From positions 1 to 35,689 of the forward strand of contig JAQGOC010000208.1 in assembly GCA_028293805.1 (NCBI GenBank): a stretch of DNA of 35,689 nucleotides, read 5' to 3'. A program made the position numbers and the translations under genes. The DNA comes from Gammaproteobacteria bacterium. GTDB taxonomy: Bacteria > Pseudomonadota > Gammaproteobacteria > Steroidobacterales > Steroidobacteraceae. The notes beneath the pieces were generated by a model. That model ran no database searches. It had not been told where the DNA came from and was given only the letters and a program-made list of their open reading frames with translations. This document shows positions 17,199 to 25,661 of the stretch, one piece after another. How positions within the stretch are numbered: position 1 is the stretch's first letter; each line of letters starts with the position of its first letter.

Positions 17199-17774
17199 TC
17201 AACGGGCTCTCAAAGTGCGAAACGTAATCGAGTATCGAAGTGCGGGCACCGCCGGCACGCTGTGCTGCCAGTCCCAGCGAGCCGCGCCCTGGAGCCGGTA
17301 AATCGAACGCGGCTCGATCTCGATGGCGAGCGACTTCTCGCGAACCTTCGGCGGGTAGCGTCGGAAACGCATGCGGCACGCGTTCAGCAGGGATATTCCG
17401 GCGACGACCTCGAAGTCGGATACGTCGCGGTGCCACCCGAGTTGCGTGCCGGGCGCGTATTCGGCCACGAGGATGTGCGTGAAGCTCTCGGCGGCGCAGC
17501 CGCTCCAGGCAGCCACCTGAGCGCGCAGCGGAAGCAGGAATGGAGGGATGGGCTCACCCGAGTCCAGCCGGCGCGCCGAATAGTCGTACCGTCCGCCGTA
17601 GCTGACTATGCGCCTCTTGGCGAGGTACTGCCGGTACTGTGCCTGGGCCAACGGCAGGCGTTCGATCTCGTGAACGAGGACTGCCTCGTCCGCTGCAGAA
17701 ATGAAATCGGATTCGTAGGCGTAGCCGTTCGCGAATGCCTGACCGGCCGCCGAAAAAAGCGCACGTTGAGCCAT
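17199..17774 (-). CDS. AlkB-like 2-oxoglutarate/Fe(II) dioxygenase
   Basis: A 191-residue AlkB-type enzyme, predicted to remove alkyl groups from nucleic-acid bases by oxidation. The iron triad is His115-x-Asp117 in GWHRDVSD and His171 in DWQHSVP; the 2-oxoglutarate-binding Arg180-x5-Arg186 is in RYSITFR. The frame stays open far upstream, but the ATG at 17774 (MAQRALFSAAGQ) gives the usual family length and leaves a 92-base divergent gap to the F420 enzyme gene. The initial part lacks a strong ribosome site. The SYGGRYDYSARRLD stretch resembles the short AlkB forms that work on DNA. It is probably unrelated in function to the F420 genes next door. Confidence 0.87.
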   Translation of the reverse strand: MAQRALFSAAGQAFANGYAYESDFISAADEAVLVHEIERLPLAQAQYRQYLAKRRIVSYGGRYDYSARRLDSGEPIPPFLLPLRAQVAAWSGCAAESFTHILVAEYAPGTQLGWHRDVSDFEVVAGISLLNACRMRFRRYPPKVREKSLAIEIEPRSIYRLQGAARWDWQHSVPAVPALRYSITFRTLRAR

Positions 17775-17866
17775 TCGGTAGATATGAGGGCCGCGAGCCT
17801 CCTCACAATGCAGCGCCCGCGGCGGCACGAAACGTGCGAACGACGGTTCAACCAGGAGGAACCTCA

Positions 17867-19105
17867 ATGTCCAACGAATCCGCAGCTTTCCCCGGCGACA
17901 GCTTCGCCGGTCTGGGTCGGCGTGACATGTTGAAATCGGCGGGCGCGCTGTTGGCCGCCTCCGGCGCGGGACTGTCGGCCGTAAGCGAGGCAGCGGTGGG
18001 CAGTGGCGGCGGGGTAGCGGCGGGTGCCGGTGGCGCCGGCCCCGCAAGCGTTGCGGGCGCAGCATCCACGACACACCATTCCGCATCGCTGCGTCGGGGC
18101 ATGGTTGCCTTCATGTTGGCCCATGAGCAGTTTCCGGTTACGGAATTAGTCCGCCTGGGAGCCTCTGCGGAGCAGGCCGGCTTTGATCTTCTGGCCACGA
18201 GCGATCACTTCCAGCCTTGGCAGGCAAACGAGCGGCACGCCGGAGAGGCATGGATCACGCTTGGCGCGCTGGGACAGCAGACTCACCGCGCCTGGATGGG
18301 GCCGACCGTCACGTGCCCCACCTTGCGCTATCACCCGGCAGTGGTCGCCGAGGCGTTCGCGACCTTGAGCCAGCTTTATCCGGGTCGCATTTTTCTCGGC
18401 CTCGGCTCGGGTGAGGCGTTGAATGAGCAGGCCGCGACCGGACAATGGCCGGCCTGGCGCGAACGCTGGGATCGGCTCATCGAGGCCGTGACCATCATTC
18501 GGCAGCTCTGGACCGGGAATCCGTTACAACACAAAGGCACGCACTACACGGTGAGCGGCAGGCTGTACGACCCGCCGGCAAAGCCGATTCCGCTGCTGCT
18601 CGCCGCGAATGGTCCGAAGGCGATGAAGCTTGCCGGCCAGCACGGCGATGGCCTCATTACCGATCCGCAGACCTGGAAGGAATCCAAGAGCGAGTGGCAA
18701 AGCGGAGCGCGCGCCGCCGGGAAGAACCCCGACGAAATGCCCGTGCTCGTGGAAGCATTCGTGGTGGTCGGCGAGCAGGCTGACGCTCAGACAGCAGCCA
18801 AACTCTGGAACTTCATCCCCAAGGCCTTCAAGGGCTACCACAACATCCCGGACCCGGCGCAGATCGAGCGCCAGGCCCAGGCGGAGCTGCCATTACCGAA
18901 GGTCTACGGGGACTGGACCGTCAGTACGGATCCGGCCGCACACGTTCAAGCGATCAGGAAGCTGTTCGACAGTGGCGCCACCATCGTCAACATCCACTCT
19001 GGCCAGCCCGACCAACAGAAGGTGCTGGAGTTTTACGGCAAGGAGGTGCTGCCGCGAATCAGAGGCGCGTCCGCGCCCGCTCCAGGCGGCGCGAGCCCTC
19101 ATTGA
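17867..19105 (+). CDS. Tat-exported F420-dependent oxidoreductase (Fgd2-like)
   Basis: A 412-residue luciferase-like (LLM) enzyme whose close relatives are the TAT-translocated Fgd2 group (including mycobacterial hydroxymycolate dehydrogenase). The start after AGGAGGA yields a twin-arginine signal GLGRRDMLKSAGALLAASGAG (Arg18-Arg19), then a Gly/Ala-rich linker. The F420 site is intact: ATSDHFQPW, TCPTLRYHPAVVAEAFATL and GLGSGEALNE. The phosphate-binding residues of Fgd1 are missing: the SGK loop reads GDGLITDPQTW, and AKRW reads VYGDW. It should therefore not use glucose-6-phosphate. It probably oxidises or reduces a hydroxyl/carbonyl compound outside the cytoplasm, and the substrate is unknown. 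It is convergent with the Ddn-like gene. Confidence 0.88.
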   Translation: MSNESAAFPGDSFAGLGRRDMLKSAGALLAASGAGLSAVSEAAVGSGGGVAAGAGGAGPASVAGAASTTHHSASLRRGMVAFMLAHEQFPVTELVRLGASAEQAGFDLLATSDHFQPWQANERHAGEAWITLGALGQQTHRAWMGPTVTCPTLRYHPAVVAEAFATLSQLYPGRIFLGLGSGEALNEQAATGQWPAWRERWDRLIEAVTIIRQLWTGNPLQHKGTHYTVSGRLYDPPAKPIPLLLAANGPKAMKLAGQHGDGLITDPQTWKESKSEWQSGARAAGKNPDEMPVLVEAFVVVGEQADAQTAAKLWNFIPKAFKGYHNIPDPAQIERQAQAELPLPKVYGDWTVSTDPAAHVQAIRKLFDSGATIVNIHSGQPDQQKVLEFYGKEVLPRIRGASAPAPGGASPH

Positions 19106-19107
19106 GA

Positions 19108-19148
19108 CCGCAGGCGTTCCCGGGCCCGTTGCACTCTCGGGCCTGCGG
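19108..19148. repeat. Imperfect-loop inverted repeat between convergent F420 genes
   Basis: CCGCAGGC (19108-19115) and GCCTGCGG (19141-19148) are perfect complements 25 bases apart, directly after the Fgd2-like stop. There is no T-tract, so it is at best a weak terminator for that gene. Confidence 0.35.
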
Positions 19149-19205
19149 CCGAGCGCTCACCGACGTCGCGGGTCGATCCGCCGCCATGCGCGGGAACTTC
19201 TGACC

Positions 19206-19224
19206 AACGGGCCTCAGGCCCGTT
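19206..19224 (-). terminator. Hairpin centred on the stop codon of the Ddn-like gene
   Basis: AACGGGCC-TCA-GGCCCGTT: perfect 8-base arms around a 3-base loop, and that loop is exactly the stop codon (TGA on the minus strand). No run of T follows on either strand. It may mark the 3' end of the F420 operon, as a Rho-assisted or RNase-protecting stem. The symmetry is seen; the role is inferred. Confidence 0.45.
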
Positions 19225-19669
19225 GCAACACGACCACCGGAATCTGCCGATCGGTCTTCTTCTGGTAGTCCGCATAGGGCGCGTAGATCTCCACCATTTT
19301 TGGCCACAGTGTCGCCCGCTCGGCACCAGTCGCGGTATGCGCGCGCGCCGTGAACTTGTCGGCCTTGACCTGCACCTGCACTTCCGGGTTGGCCTCGAGG
19401 TTGAGGTACCAGGCGGGGTGCGCCGGTGCTCCGCCCTTGGAGGCGACCACGACATAGTCGGGGCCCGATTGGCCGAAGATCAGCGGCAGAGTCAGGACTC
19501 GTCCGGACTTGCGGCCGACAGTGCTGAGCAACAGGGTTGGCACCATTCCGGTGCCGCCGCCGAGGCTGGCGTCCCAGAGATACCCGTCTTCGCCGTTGGT
19601 GGCGAGATAACGCGACAAGTGATCTTTGATCCAACCCGGAAGCTCGCTGGAGCTACTCGATTCCGCCAT
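19214..19669 (-). CDS. Ddn-type deazaflavin (F420)-dependent nitroreductase/quinone reductase family protein
   Basis: 151 residues of the split-beta-barrel FDOR-A family that includes Mycobacterium Ddn. The diagnostic segment is present: TVGRKSGRVLTLPLIF, then YVVVASKGGAPAHPAWYLNLEANPEVQVQV, with a C-terminal WPKMVEIYAPYADYQKKT. Family members use reduced F420 to reduce quinones, nitro-compounds or enones. The ATG at 19669 follows GGAGG; a longer open frame reaches 19747 but would overlap cofD. It lies 67 bases downstream of cofD in the same direction, so it is probably the last gene of the F420 operon. The natural substrate cannot be predicted; menaquinone-like quinones are one guess from the family. 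Confidence 0.9.
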   Translation of the reverse strand: MAESSSSSELPGWIKDHLSRYLATNGEDGYLWDASLGGGTGMVPTLLLSTVGRKSGRVLTLPLIFGQSGPDYVVVASKGGAPAHPAWYLNLEANPEVQVQVKADKFTARAHTATGAERATLWPKMVEIYAPYADYQKKTDRQIPVVVLQRA

Positions 19670-19736
19670 GATGTCCTCCACTTCGTACGAACCCGGCCCT
19701 GACCGCAGAAGGCCTACAGTACGCCCGTGATCGTGA

Positions 19737-20678
19737 TTACGCGACAAGTGTATCGGCAGCTCTCAGCACCGTGCGAGCGAGCTCGCGGCGGTCCTCGACC
19801 GTGCTCATGAGTGTTGCGGCGCTGAAGAACGTGATGCCCGGCAGAGGCGCCGGAACCGGATCCGCCCGATCGATGACAAAGCCATCGATGAGGTCCGCAT
19901 AACGCTGGGCGACCGCTGCCCCGCTCACGTCGAGTCCCAGCTCCGCCATCATTTTGGCCGCCGGGCCCTTGATCGCCTTGCCGCCAATGATGGGCGTGAC
20001 GGCAACCACGGGTGCGTGGGATCGTCGCATGGCGGACCGGATGCCCGGTACGGCGAGAATCGGCTCGACACTCACGAAAGGGTTGGAGGGACAGATGATG
20101 ATGGCCCGCAGATCGCGGCGCTCGAGGGCCGCCAGCGCATCCGGCTGCGCGCGCGCCAGCTCGGCCCCGGCGAACATGAAGTCCCGCACGGCCGGCCGGC
20201 ATTGCTGATGAACAAAGTATTCCTGGAAGTCCAACCATCCCTCCGCAGTCAGCACGCGCGTGCCCACTGGGTCGTCACTCATCGGCAGCACTCGTGCAGT
20301 GATGGCAAGAGCCCTGCACAGGTGAGCCGTGACTTCGCTCAATGTCGCACCGCGGGCGAGCCGCCAGCTGCGCTCCACGTGCACGGCCAGGTCGCCGTCG
20401 CCGAGCTGAAACCAACTCTCCCCACCGAGGCCCCTGAGCGCCTCCATGAAAGTCCAGGTCTCCTTGCGCCGTCCCCAGCCTCTGACCGGATCGGATAATC
20501 CCGCCAAGGCGTACATCACGGAATCCAGATCGGGCGCGATGCTGAGGCCCAGATGCTGGAAGTCATCGCCGGTGTTGACGATTATCGAGAGCTCCTCCGG
20601 TGGCAGCGCGCTTGCCAGGCCGTGTGCGAGCTTGGCGCCGCCGACGCCCCCGCATAGGGCCACGACATGTCCGGTCAT
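19737..20678 (-). CDS. cofD: 2-phospho-L-lactate (or PEP/3-PG) transferase CofD/FbiA
   Basis: 313 residues. The enzyme attaches the phospholactyl-type group from an activated GDP (LPPG-type) intermediate to FO, giving F420-0. The family signatures are all visible: GGVGGAK at 10-16, VNTGDDF at 34-40, [13 protein letters not shown] at 48-60 and [10 protein letters not shown] at 131-140. [19 protein letters not shown] follows near 200, and [17 protein letters not shown] after that. The length matches archaeal CofD and mycobacterial FbiA. The start overlaps the cofE stop by ATGA. Which tail precursor is used (2-phospholactate, phosphoenolpyruvate or 3-phosphoglycerate) depends mostly on CofC and cannot be read from this sequence by eye. 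Confidence 0.95.
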   Translation of the reverse strand: MTGHVVALCGGVGGAKLAHGLASALPPEELSIIVNTGDDFQHLGLSIAPDLDSVMYALAGLSDPVRGWGRRKETWTFMEALRGLGGESWFQLGDGDLAVHVERSWRLARGATLSEVTAHLCRALAITARVLPMSDDPVGTRVLTAEGWLDFQEYFVHQQCRPAVRDFMFAGAELARAQPDALAALERRDLRAIIICPSNPFVSVEPILAVPGIRSAMRRSHAPVVAVTPIIGGKAIKGPAAKMMAELGLDVSGAAVAQRYADLIDGFVIDRADPVPAPLPGITFFSAATLMSTVEDRRELARTVLRAADTLVA

Positions 20679-21484
20679 CGGAAAAGATCCTGTTGTTGTG
20701 GGCGAATGAGAGCGGCGGCGGGCTGATGCGGTGCTCGCGACGCGAGTCCCCGGACCAGAATGACCGGGCGTGCCTCGCTCGCTTGTCCCATGACTAACGA
20801 GGCGGCGGACGCGATTTCATCGGCGCGACCGACGACGGTGACCCGCAGAGGACGCCCGAACAGATCCGCTTGACCACGCAGGTCGAGAGTTGCGGGCAAC
20901 CCCGCGCAACCGATCGCCACGCCAACGGTGCCCATGCGCCACGGACGACCGAAGCTGTCACTGATCACGATCGCCGGCTCGCAGCCGGTCAGGGCACGAA
21001 GCCGGTCACGCAAGCGGACGGCGCTCGCATCCGGGTCTTCGGGTAGCAGCAAAGCAAATTCACCGTCGGCGGGCGCGGCGACGTTGGATTGATCGATCCC
21101 TGCGTTGGCCATGATCAGCCCCAGCCGGTGCTCGACGATCAGGACATCCCGGGCTGCGCGGACTATGCGGCGCGATTCGCGCAGGATCAGCTCCACGAGT
21201 CGCGGATCCTTCTGCACGGTCTGGGCCAACTCGAGCGCTCTCCCACTGGGCGCGACCTGGGCGAGATCGATGCGCCGCCCTTCCGCCTTGGAGATCACCT
21301 TCTGCGCAAAAACCAACACATCGTCCGGCCGCAACTGCAAACCGCCGCGTGTCAACGCCGCCAGGGTGAAAGCGGCCAGATCGTCGCCGCTGCCCACCTG
21401 CGGAAAATCGGGTAATGCGACGAGGCGCAGCTCGGGTGCGCAACTCAGCGCCAAAGGCGTGGCAGGCTCAGGCAAACGCCGCAC
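20675..21484 (-). CDS. cofE: Coenzyme F420-0:L-glutamate ligase CofE
   Basis: 269 residues. It adds the gamma-linked glutamate tail to F420-0 using GTP. Motifs are VFAQKVISKAEGR (58-70), MANAGIDQSN (125-134) with the GTP/metal residues, and SDSFGRPWRMGTVGVAIG (175-192). This is a stand-alone ligase: the C-terminal FMN-binding nitroreductase-like domain of mycobacterial FbiB is absent. The best start is a GTG at 21484, which overlaps the fgd gene by 17 bases; it has no clear ribosome site, so translation is likely coupled. It sits between fgd and cofD and overlaps both. The number of glutamates added is unknown. Confidence 0.94.
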   Translation of the reverse strand: MRRLPEPATPLALSCAPELRLVALPDFPQVGSGDDLAAFTLAALTRGGLQLRPDDVLVFAQKVISKAEGRRIDLAQVAPSGRALELAQTVQKDPRLVELILRESRRIVRAARDVLIVEHRLGLIMANAGIDQSNVAAPADGEFALLLPEDPDASAVRLRDRLRALTGCEPAIVISDSFGRPWRMGTVGVAIGCAGLPATLDLRGQADLFGRPLRVTVVGRADEIASAASLVMGQASEARPVILVRGLASRAPHQPAAALIRPQQQDLFR

Positions 21485-22472
21485 GCAGTCTGGGCAGGAC
21501 CTCGTCGGCGTACAGATTCAGGAAGCGCGCCTGGTCGGGCCCCGGAGCGTGAAACACGAGATGCCGGAAGCCCATCTCGATGTACGGCCGAAGCTGCTCC
21601 ACGTGCTCATCCGGGTCGGTACCGACGAGCCAACGCTTGGCCGCGCGCTCCGCCGGAATCTGATCAGCGAGACGTTCCATCTCGAGCGGATCCTCGACCG
21701 AGCTTTTTTCCTCCGGCGAGAGCGCCAACGCCGCCCAATGCCGGGTGTCCTCCAGCGCGCGCTGCCGATCCTTGTCGAAGGACACCTTCATCTCGATCAT
21801 CATCCCGACGTCCTCCGGCTTGCGGCCGGCCGCCTGGACGCCTGCCGCCACGTTGGGCAGCAGGGTATCTCGATACAACTCGGGCGCCTTACCGCTGGTG
21901 CAGATGAACCCGTCCGCGAACTGACCGGCATATTTGGCCATTACCGGTCCCGCGCCCGCGACGTAGAGCGGCGGCATCACCTTGGGCCTGTCGTAGATAG
22001 TCGCTTTCTCGGTGCGATAGTACTGGCCTTGGAAGCTCACTCGCTGTTCGCTCCAGAGCTGCCGGATGAGCGCCAATGCCTCCTTGAGGCGCGCCGTACG
22101 TTCCTTCGGTTCGGGCCACGCCATGCCTAGCGGGGGCACTTCGTTGAGCGATTCTCCCGTGCCCACACCGAGAATCACACGCTCGGGAAACATCGCGCCC
22201 AGCGTAGCAAAGGCCTGTGCAACCACGGAGGGGTGATAGCGGAAAGTCGGGGTGAGCACGCTCGTGCCCATGATGATGCGCGCTGTGCGCGCGCCAAGCG
22301 CACCCAGCCAAGCGATCGAAAACGGTGCATGGCCGCCTGAGTGGCGCCACGGCTGAAAATGATCACTGATGAAAACGGAATCGAAGCCCCGCCGTTCGGC
22401 GAGAATCGCGAAGTCGAGCAGCTCGGTCGGCCCGAATTGCTCCGCGGAAGCCTTGTAACCTAATTGCAGCAA
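21468..22472 (-). CDS. fgd: F420-dependent glucose-6-phosphate dehydrogenase (Fgd1 type)
   Basis: 334 residues, colinear with mycobacterial Fgd1 and opening with the same LGYKASAEQF. It would oxidise glucose-6-phosphate to 6-phosphogluconolactone and reduce F420. Catalytic residues match: His38 and Trp42 in SDHFQPWRH (Fgd1 His40, Trp44) and Glu107 in GTGESLNE (Fgd1 Glu109). The three phosphate-binding residues are also present: Lys195 in ICTSGK, Lys256 in PEEKSS and Arg280 in AKRW (Fgd1 Lys198, Lys259, Arg283). SVLTPTFRYHPSVVAQAFATLG is the F420-site region. The start is TTG, with AGAGGA eight bases before it. It lies 28 bases after fbiC in the operon, supplying reduced F420 for the neighbouring enzymes. 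Confidence 0.93.
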   Translation of the reverse strand: MLQLGYKASAEQFGPTELLDFAILAERRGFDSVFISDHFQPWRHSGGHAPFSIAWLGALGARTARIIMGTSVLTPTFRYHPSVVAQAFATLGAMFPERVILGVGTGESLNEVPPLGMAWPEPKERTARLKEALALIRQLWSEQRVSFQGQYYRTEKATIYDRPKVMPPLYVAGAGPVMAKYAGQFADGFICTSGKAPELYRDTLLPNVAAGVQAAGRKPEDVGMMIEMKVSFDKDRQRALEDTRHWAALALSPEEKSSVEDPLEMERLADQIPAERAAKRWLVGTDPDEHVEQLRPYIEMGFRHLVFHAPGPDQARFLNLYADEVLPRLRAAFA

Positions 22473-22500
22473 CGCGCTTGTCCTCTTTGCGGCTCGCCAA

Positions 22501-24978
22501 TCAGTTGGCCGTTGCCAACGCGGACGCTGCGGGCGAGGGTTGCAAGCCGTTCACCCGCATTGCCGATACCTCGCCGAGGGTCCCGTAGAGCGTCGTGCGC
22601 TGACGTGTTGGTCGGCCGATCCCGCGCGCCAACGTTTGCAGTTGTGCGGCATCGAGCTCCTGCCCGTGTACACCGCCGGCCGCCCGGGTAATCGACTCAT
22701 TCATAAGTGTTCCGCCCAGATCGTTGGCCCCCGCGTCCAGGCACACCGCGGCACCCGACGCACCCATTTTCACCCAGGACGTCTGGATGTTGGTGATCAG
22801 TGGATGCAACACGAGCCTGGGTACGGCGTGCATGAGCACGGCTTCGCGAAAAGTAGGACCGGAGCGCGTCCGTCCCTTACGCCACAACGGTGCTTCCATA
22901 TGCACATAGCCCAGGGGCACGAATTCACTGATTCCCGCTGTCCGGGCCTGGAGCGAGCGCAGGCGGTGCAGATGCCGGGCCCAGTGAACAGGCTGCTCCA
23001 CGTGCCCGAACATTATGGTGGACGTCGTGCGCAGGCCTACTTCATGGGCCGTGCCGATCACTTCCAACCATTCGTCCGTACCTAGCTTATCCGGACAGAT
23101 GATGGCGCGGATCTCATCGTCCAGAATCTCGGCGGCAGTACCCGGTAAAGTCGAGAGGCCTGCGTCCCGCAGCTTTTCCAGATAAACGGCAAGCGGAAGG
23201 CCGAGAGTGCTCGCGCCATGTTTGACTTCCAATGGCGAGAAGGCGTGCACGTGCATCCACGGCACCGCCTCCTTGACGGCGCGGACAATATTCAAGTAGG
23301 TCTCGCCCGTGAAGCTCGGATGAATGCCGCCTTGCAGGCACACCTCGGTCGCGCCGGCGGCCGCCGCCTCGGCCGTGCGGCGCGCCACCTCGTCGAGGTC
23401 GAGGTTGTAGGCGGGGCCACGCAGATCCGCGGACCCGCGGCCCTTCGAAAACGCACAGAAGCCGCAGTGGTACAGACAGATATTCGTGTAGTTGATGTTC
23501 CGGTTTATGACGTAGGTAACCGTGTCGCCGCTCGATTCGCGACGCAGCTGGTCCGCCGCTGAAATCACGGCATCCAGGTCGCGGCCTTCAGCATTAAAGA
23601 GGCACACAATGTCCGCCTCGCCCAACGCGTGCCCCGCGCGCGCTGCGTTGATGATCGCGTCCATTCGCGAGGTGTGCCTGGGGCGCTTCAACGCCACGTG
23701 GCTGTAGCCAGGAGCGGTCGAACTGTCAGCCTTCACTGCCTGAGCGTTCGATGACCAGCGCGCCGCAATCGCGGGCAACTCGGAGCCTGAGCCGGCGTAC
23801 CAGCGGTCCGGCCGCGCGAAGCCACGACTGTCGCTCAATCGGCGCACACGCGGCGTGATGGCGGGATCTGTCCAAAACTCGGGCCGCGCTGCGTAAGCCG
23901 GCACCAGGGCCAGGCGCTCGATCAAATTCCTTCCGGCGGCGTTAGTGGAGCGCGCAAGATCCGAAAGATGTGGCCAGGGCGCCTCAGGGTTCACGTGGTC
24001 GGGTGTCACCGGCGATACGCCGCCCCAGTCGTTGATGCCGGCGCGCACCAGGCTGCTCAGCTCCCCGGACTGCAGGTTCGGCGGCGCCTGAATCGACATG
24101 TGCGGACCAAACACCAGCCGCGCCACCGCTATCGTCCACAGATGCTCTTCCAGGGCCGGCTCGGGCGCCGCGGCCATTTTGGTGCCGGGCTTGGCTCTGA
24201 AATTCTGGATGATGAGTTCCTGCAGATGGCCGTGCGCGTCCTGGATCTCGCGCAGGGCGAGCAGCGACTCGATGCGCTCGCGACGCGTTTCGCCAATGCC
24301 TATCAGCAGGCCCGTCGTCATCGGAACACCCAGCTCGCCCGCTGCCCGGAGCGTCGCTAGCCGCCGGGCCGGTAGCTTGTCGGGAGAACCGAAGTGCGGA
24401 CCCCCTCGCTCGCACAGGCGGTCCGAAGCGCTTTCGAGCATCAATCCCATCGACGCGCTTACCGGCCGGAGCCGCTGCAAATCCACAGTGTCCATGATGC
24501 CGGGGTTCAGATGGGGGAGCAGCCCAGTCTGCTCCAGTACGAGCTTGGCCATGCGCTCCAGGTACTGCAGCGTGCTCTCCGCCCCCGCGGCATCGAGAGC
24601 GGTACGCGCCGCTTTGTAGCGCTCTTCGGGTCTGTCACCGAGAGTGAACAGTGCTTCCTTACAGTCTGCCGCACTGCCCGCACGCGCTATCGCGAGCACC
24701 TCATCCGCCGTGAGGTAGGCCGCTCGGAGGTGTCGAGGCGCTTTCGCGAAAGTGCAGTAGTGGCAGACGTCCCGACACAGCTGCGTTAGCGGAACGAACA
24801 CTTTGCGGGAGTAGGTGACCGCTTCCGCGAAGCCGGCCAGGGTGAGTGACTCGGCGGCCGGCAGGAGCTCGGCAGCCGGCACCTGCGGCAGCGATGCCAG
24901 CGCCACGGCCGGATCGGGCCGGCGGCCCGCCGCGGCGGCGCTCAGCAGGGAGCTCAGGCCCGAAGTCGCGCGAGCCAT
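22501..24978 (-). CDS. fbiC: FO synthase, fused CofG-CofH (FbiC)
   Basis: About 825 residues from the ATG at 24978, which has AAGGA at the right distance and overlaps the cofC end by 25 bases. Two radical-SAM halves are fused as in mycobacterial FbiC (856 residues). The CofG half carries CRDVCHYC (Cys68, Cys72, Cys75), and the CofH half CLYHCGFC (Cys501, Cys505, Cys508), each a CX3CX2C iron-sulfur site. Other landmarks are TTGLLIGIGETRRERIESLLALR and NDWGGVSPVTPDHVNPEAPWP in the first half, and LQGGIHPSFTGETYLNI and NDLGGTLMNESITRAAG in the second. It makes the deazaflavin FO from tyrosine and the flavin precursor 5-amino-6-ribitylaminouracil. In many Archaea the two halves are separate genes. 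Confidence 0.96.
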   Translation of the reverse strand: MARATSGLSSLLSAAAAGRRPDPAVALASLPQVPAAELLPAAESLTLAGFAEAVTYSRKVFVPLTQLCRDVCHYCTFAKAPRHLRAAYLTADEVLAIARAGSAADCKEALFTLGDRPEERYKAARTALDAAGAESTLQYLERMAKLVLEQTGLLPHLNPGIMDTVDLQRLRPVSASMGLMLESASDRLCERGGPHFGSPDKLPARRLATLRAAGELGVPMTTGLLIGIGETRRERIESLLALREIQDAHGHLQELIIQNFRAKPGTKMAAAPEPALEEHLWTIAVARLVFGPHMSIQAPPNLQSGELSSLVRAGINDWGGVSPVTPDHVNPEAPWPHLSDLARSTNAAGRNLIERLALVPAYAARPEFWTDPAITPRVRRLSDSRGFARPDRWYAGSGSELPAIAARWSSNAQAVKADSSTAPGYSHVALKRPRHTSRMDAIINAARAGHALGEADIVCLFNAEGRDLDAVISAADQLRRESSGDTVTYVINRNINYTNICLYHCGFCAFSKGRGSADLRGPAYNLDLDEVARRTAEAAAAGATEVCLQGGIHPSFTGETYLNIVRAVKEAVPWMHVHAFSPLEVKHGASTLGLPLAVYLEKLRDAGLSTLPGTAAEILDDEIRAIICPDKLGTDEWLEVIGTAHEVGLRTTSTIMFGHVEQPVHWARHLHRLRSLQARTAGISEFVPLGYVHMEAPLWRKGRTRSGPTFREAVLMHAVPRLVLHPLITNIQTSWVKMGASGAAVCLDAGANDLGGTLMNESITRAAGGVHGQELDAAQLQTLARGIGRPTRQRTTLYGTLGEVSAMRVNGLQPSPAASALATAN

Positions 24979-25589
24979 TGTTGTCCTTGGAGCAGGTTGA
25001 GGTCTGCCGGCGAATCCAGATCGAATTCCAGCCCGGGGAGGCGGACCACTTGCGGACTCAAGCCCATGCGTTGTGCCTCCCGCAAATGCAATCGATGGCT
25101 GTCGGGACCGAACTGAAAACGAAAGGGAAGCGTCGTTGCGAGGCACAGCGCGTTGGTCCCTGCTCCGGCGGCATCAGGCGCAATCGCAAAGCCGCCGGTC
25201 CGGCCGGCCCGCACCAGATCGTCGATTTCCGCTGCGGTGACCTTCGGCAGATCTGCCGGCAATACCACCACTTCTGCGCAACCGAATTCGCGCAGCAACG
25301 TATGAGCCTGTAACAGCGCACTGTTGAGGGACTCGCCCGTGTCCGCCAGCACCGGGAACTCGGCGGGAACCAGGTCTCGCTCCGGGCTGATCACCATGAT
25401 TTGATGCACCGTCTGCGCACCACCCGCGGCAGCGAGCACGGCCGTAAGCATCGATCGTACGAGCTCGATGCGTGCCCCCGGCGGAAGCACTTCCGCAAGT
25501 CGTGTTTTGCAGTGCGCGCGTTCCTTGATCGCGATCAGGAGGCACGCGCCCCGCCGCCGATCGAGGCGGCGTCTCAGGTCGCTAAGCAC
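24954..25589 (-). CDS. cofC: CofC/FbiD, guanylyltransferase of F420 tail synthesis
   Basis: 211 residues of the CofC nucleotidyltransferase family. It activates the three-carbon tail precursor with GTP before CofD joins it to FO. Motifs are LIAIKERAHCKTRLA (18-32), VVVLPADLPKVT (108-118), APDAAGAGTNALCL (137-150), FQFGPDSHRLHLREA (158-172) and FDLDSPADL (189-197). The precursor is 2-phospholactate in methanogens, phosphoenolpyruvate in mycobacteria and 3-phosphoglycerate in Paraburkholderia rhizoxinica; I cannot tell which applies. The start is GTG. The stop lies inside the start of fbiC. It lies 72 bases after the upstream LLM gene. Confidence 0.92.
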   Translation of the reverse strand: MLSDLRRRLDRRRGACLLIAIKERAHCKTRLAEVLPPGARIELVRSMLTAVLAAAGGAQTVHQIMVISPERDLVPAEFPVLADTGESLNSALLQAHTLLREFGCAEVVVLPADLPKVTAAEIDDLVRAGRTGGFAIAPDAAGAGTNALCLATTLPFRFQFGPDSHRLHLREAQRMGLSPQVVRLPGLEFDLDSPADLNLLQGQQWLARLRA

Positions 25590-25661
25590 AGGCTCATCCG
25601 GGTTTCCTGGGGAGTGCCAGAACTAACGTCCACAATACTCATGCGGGCTCACTTCGGCCAG

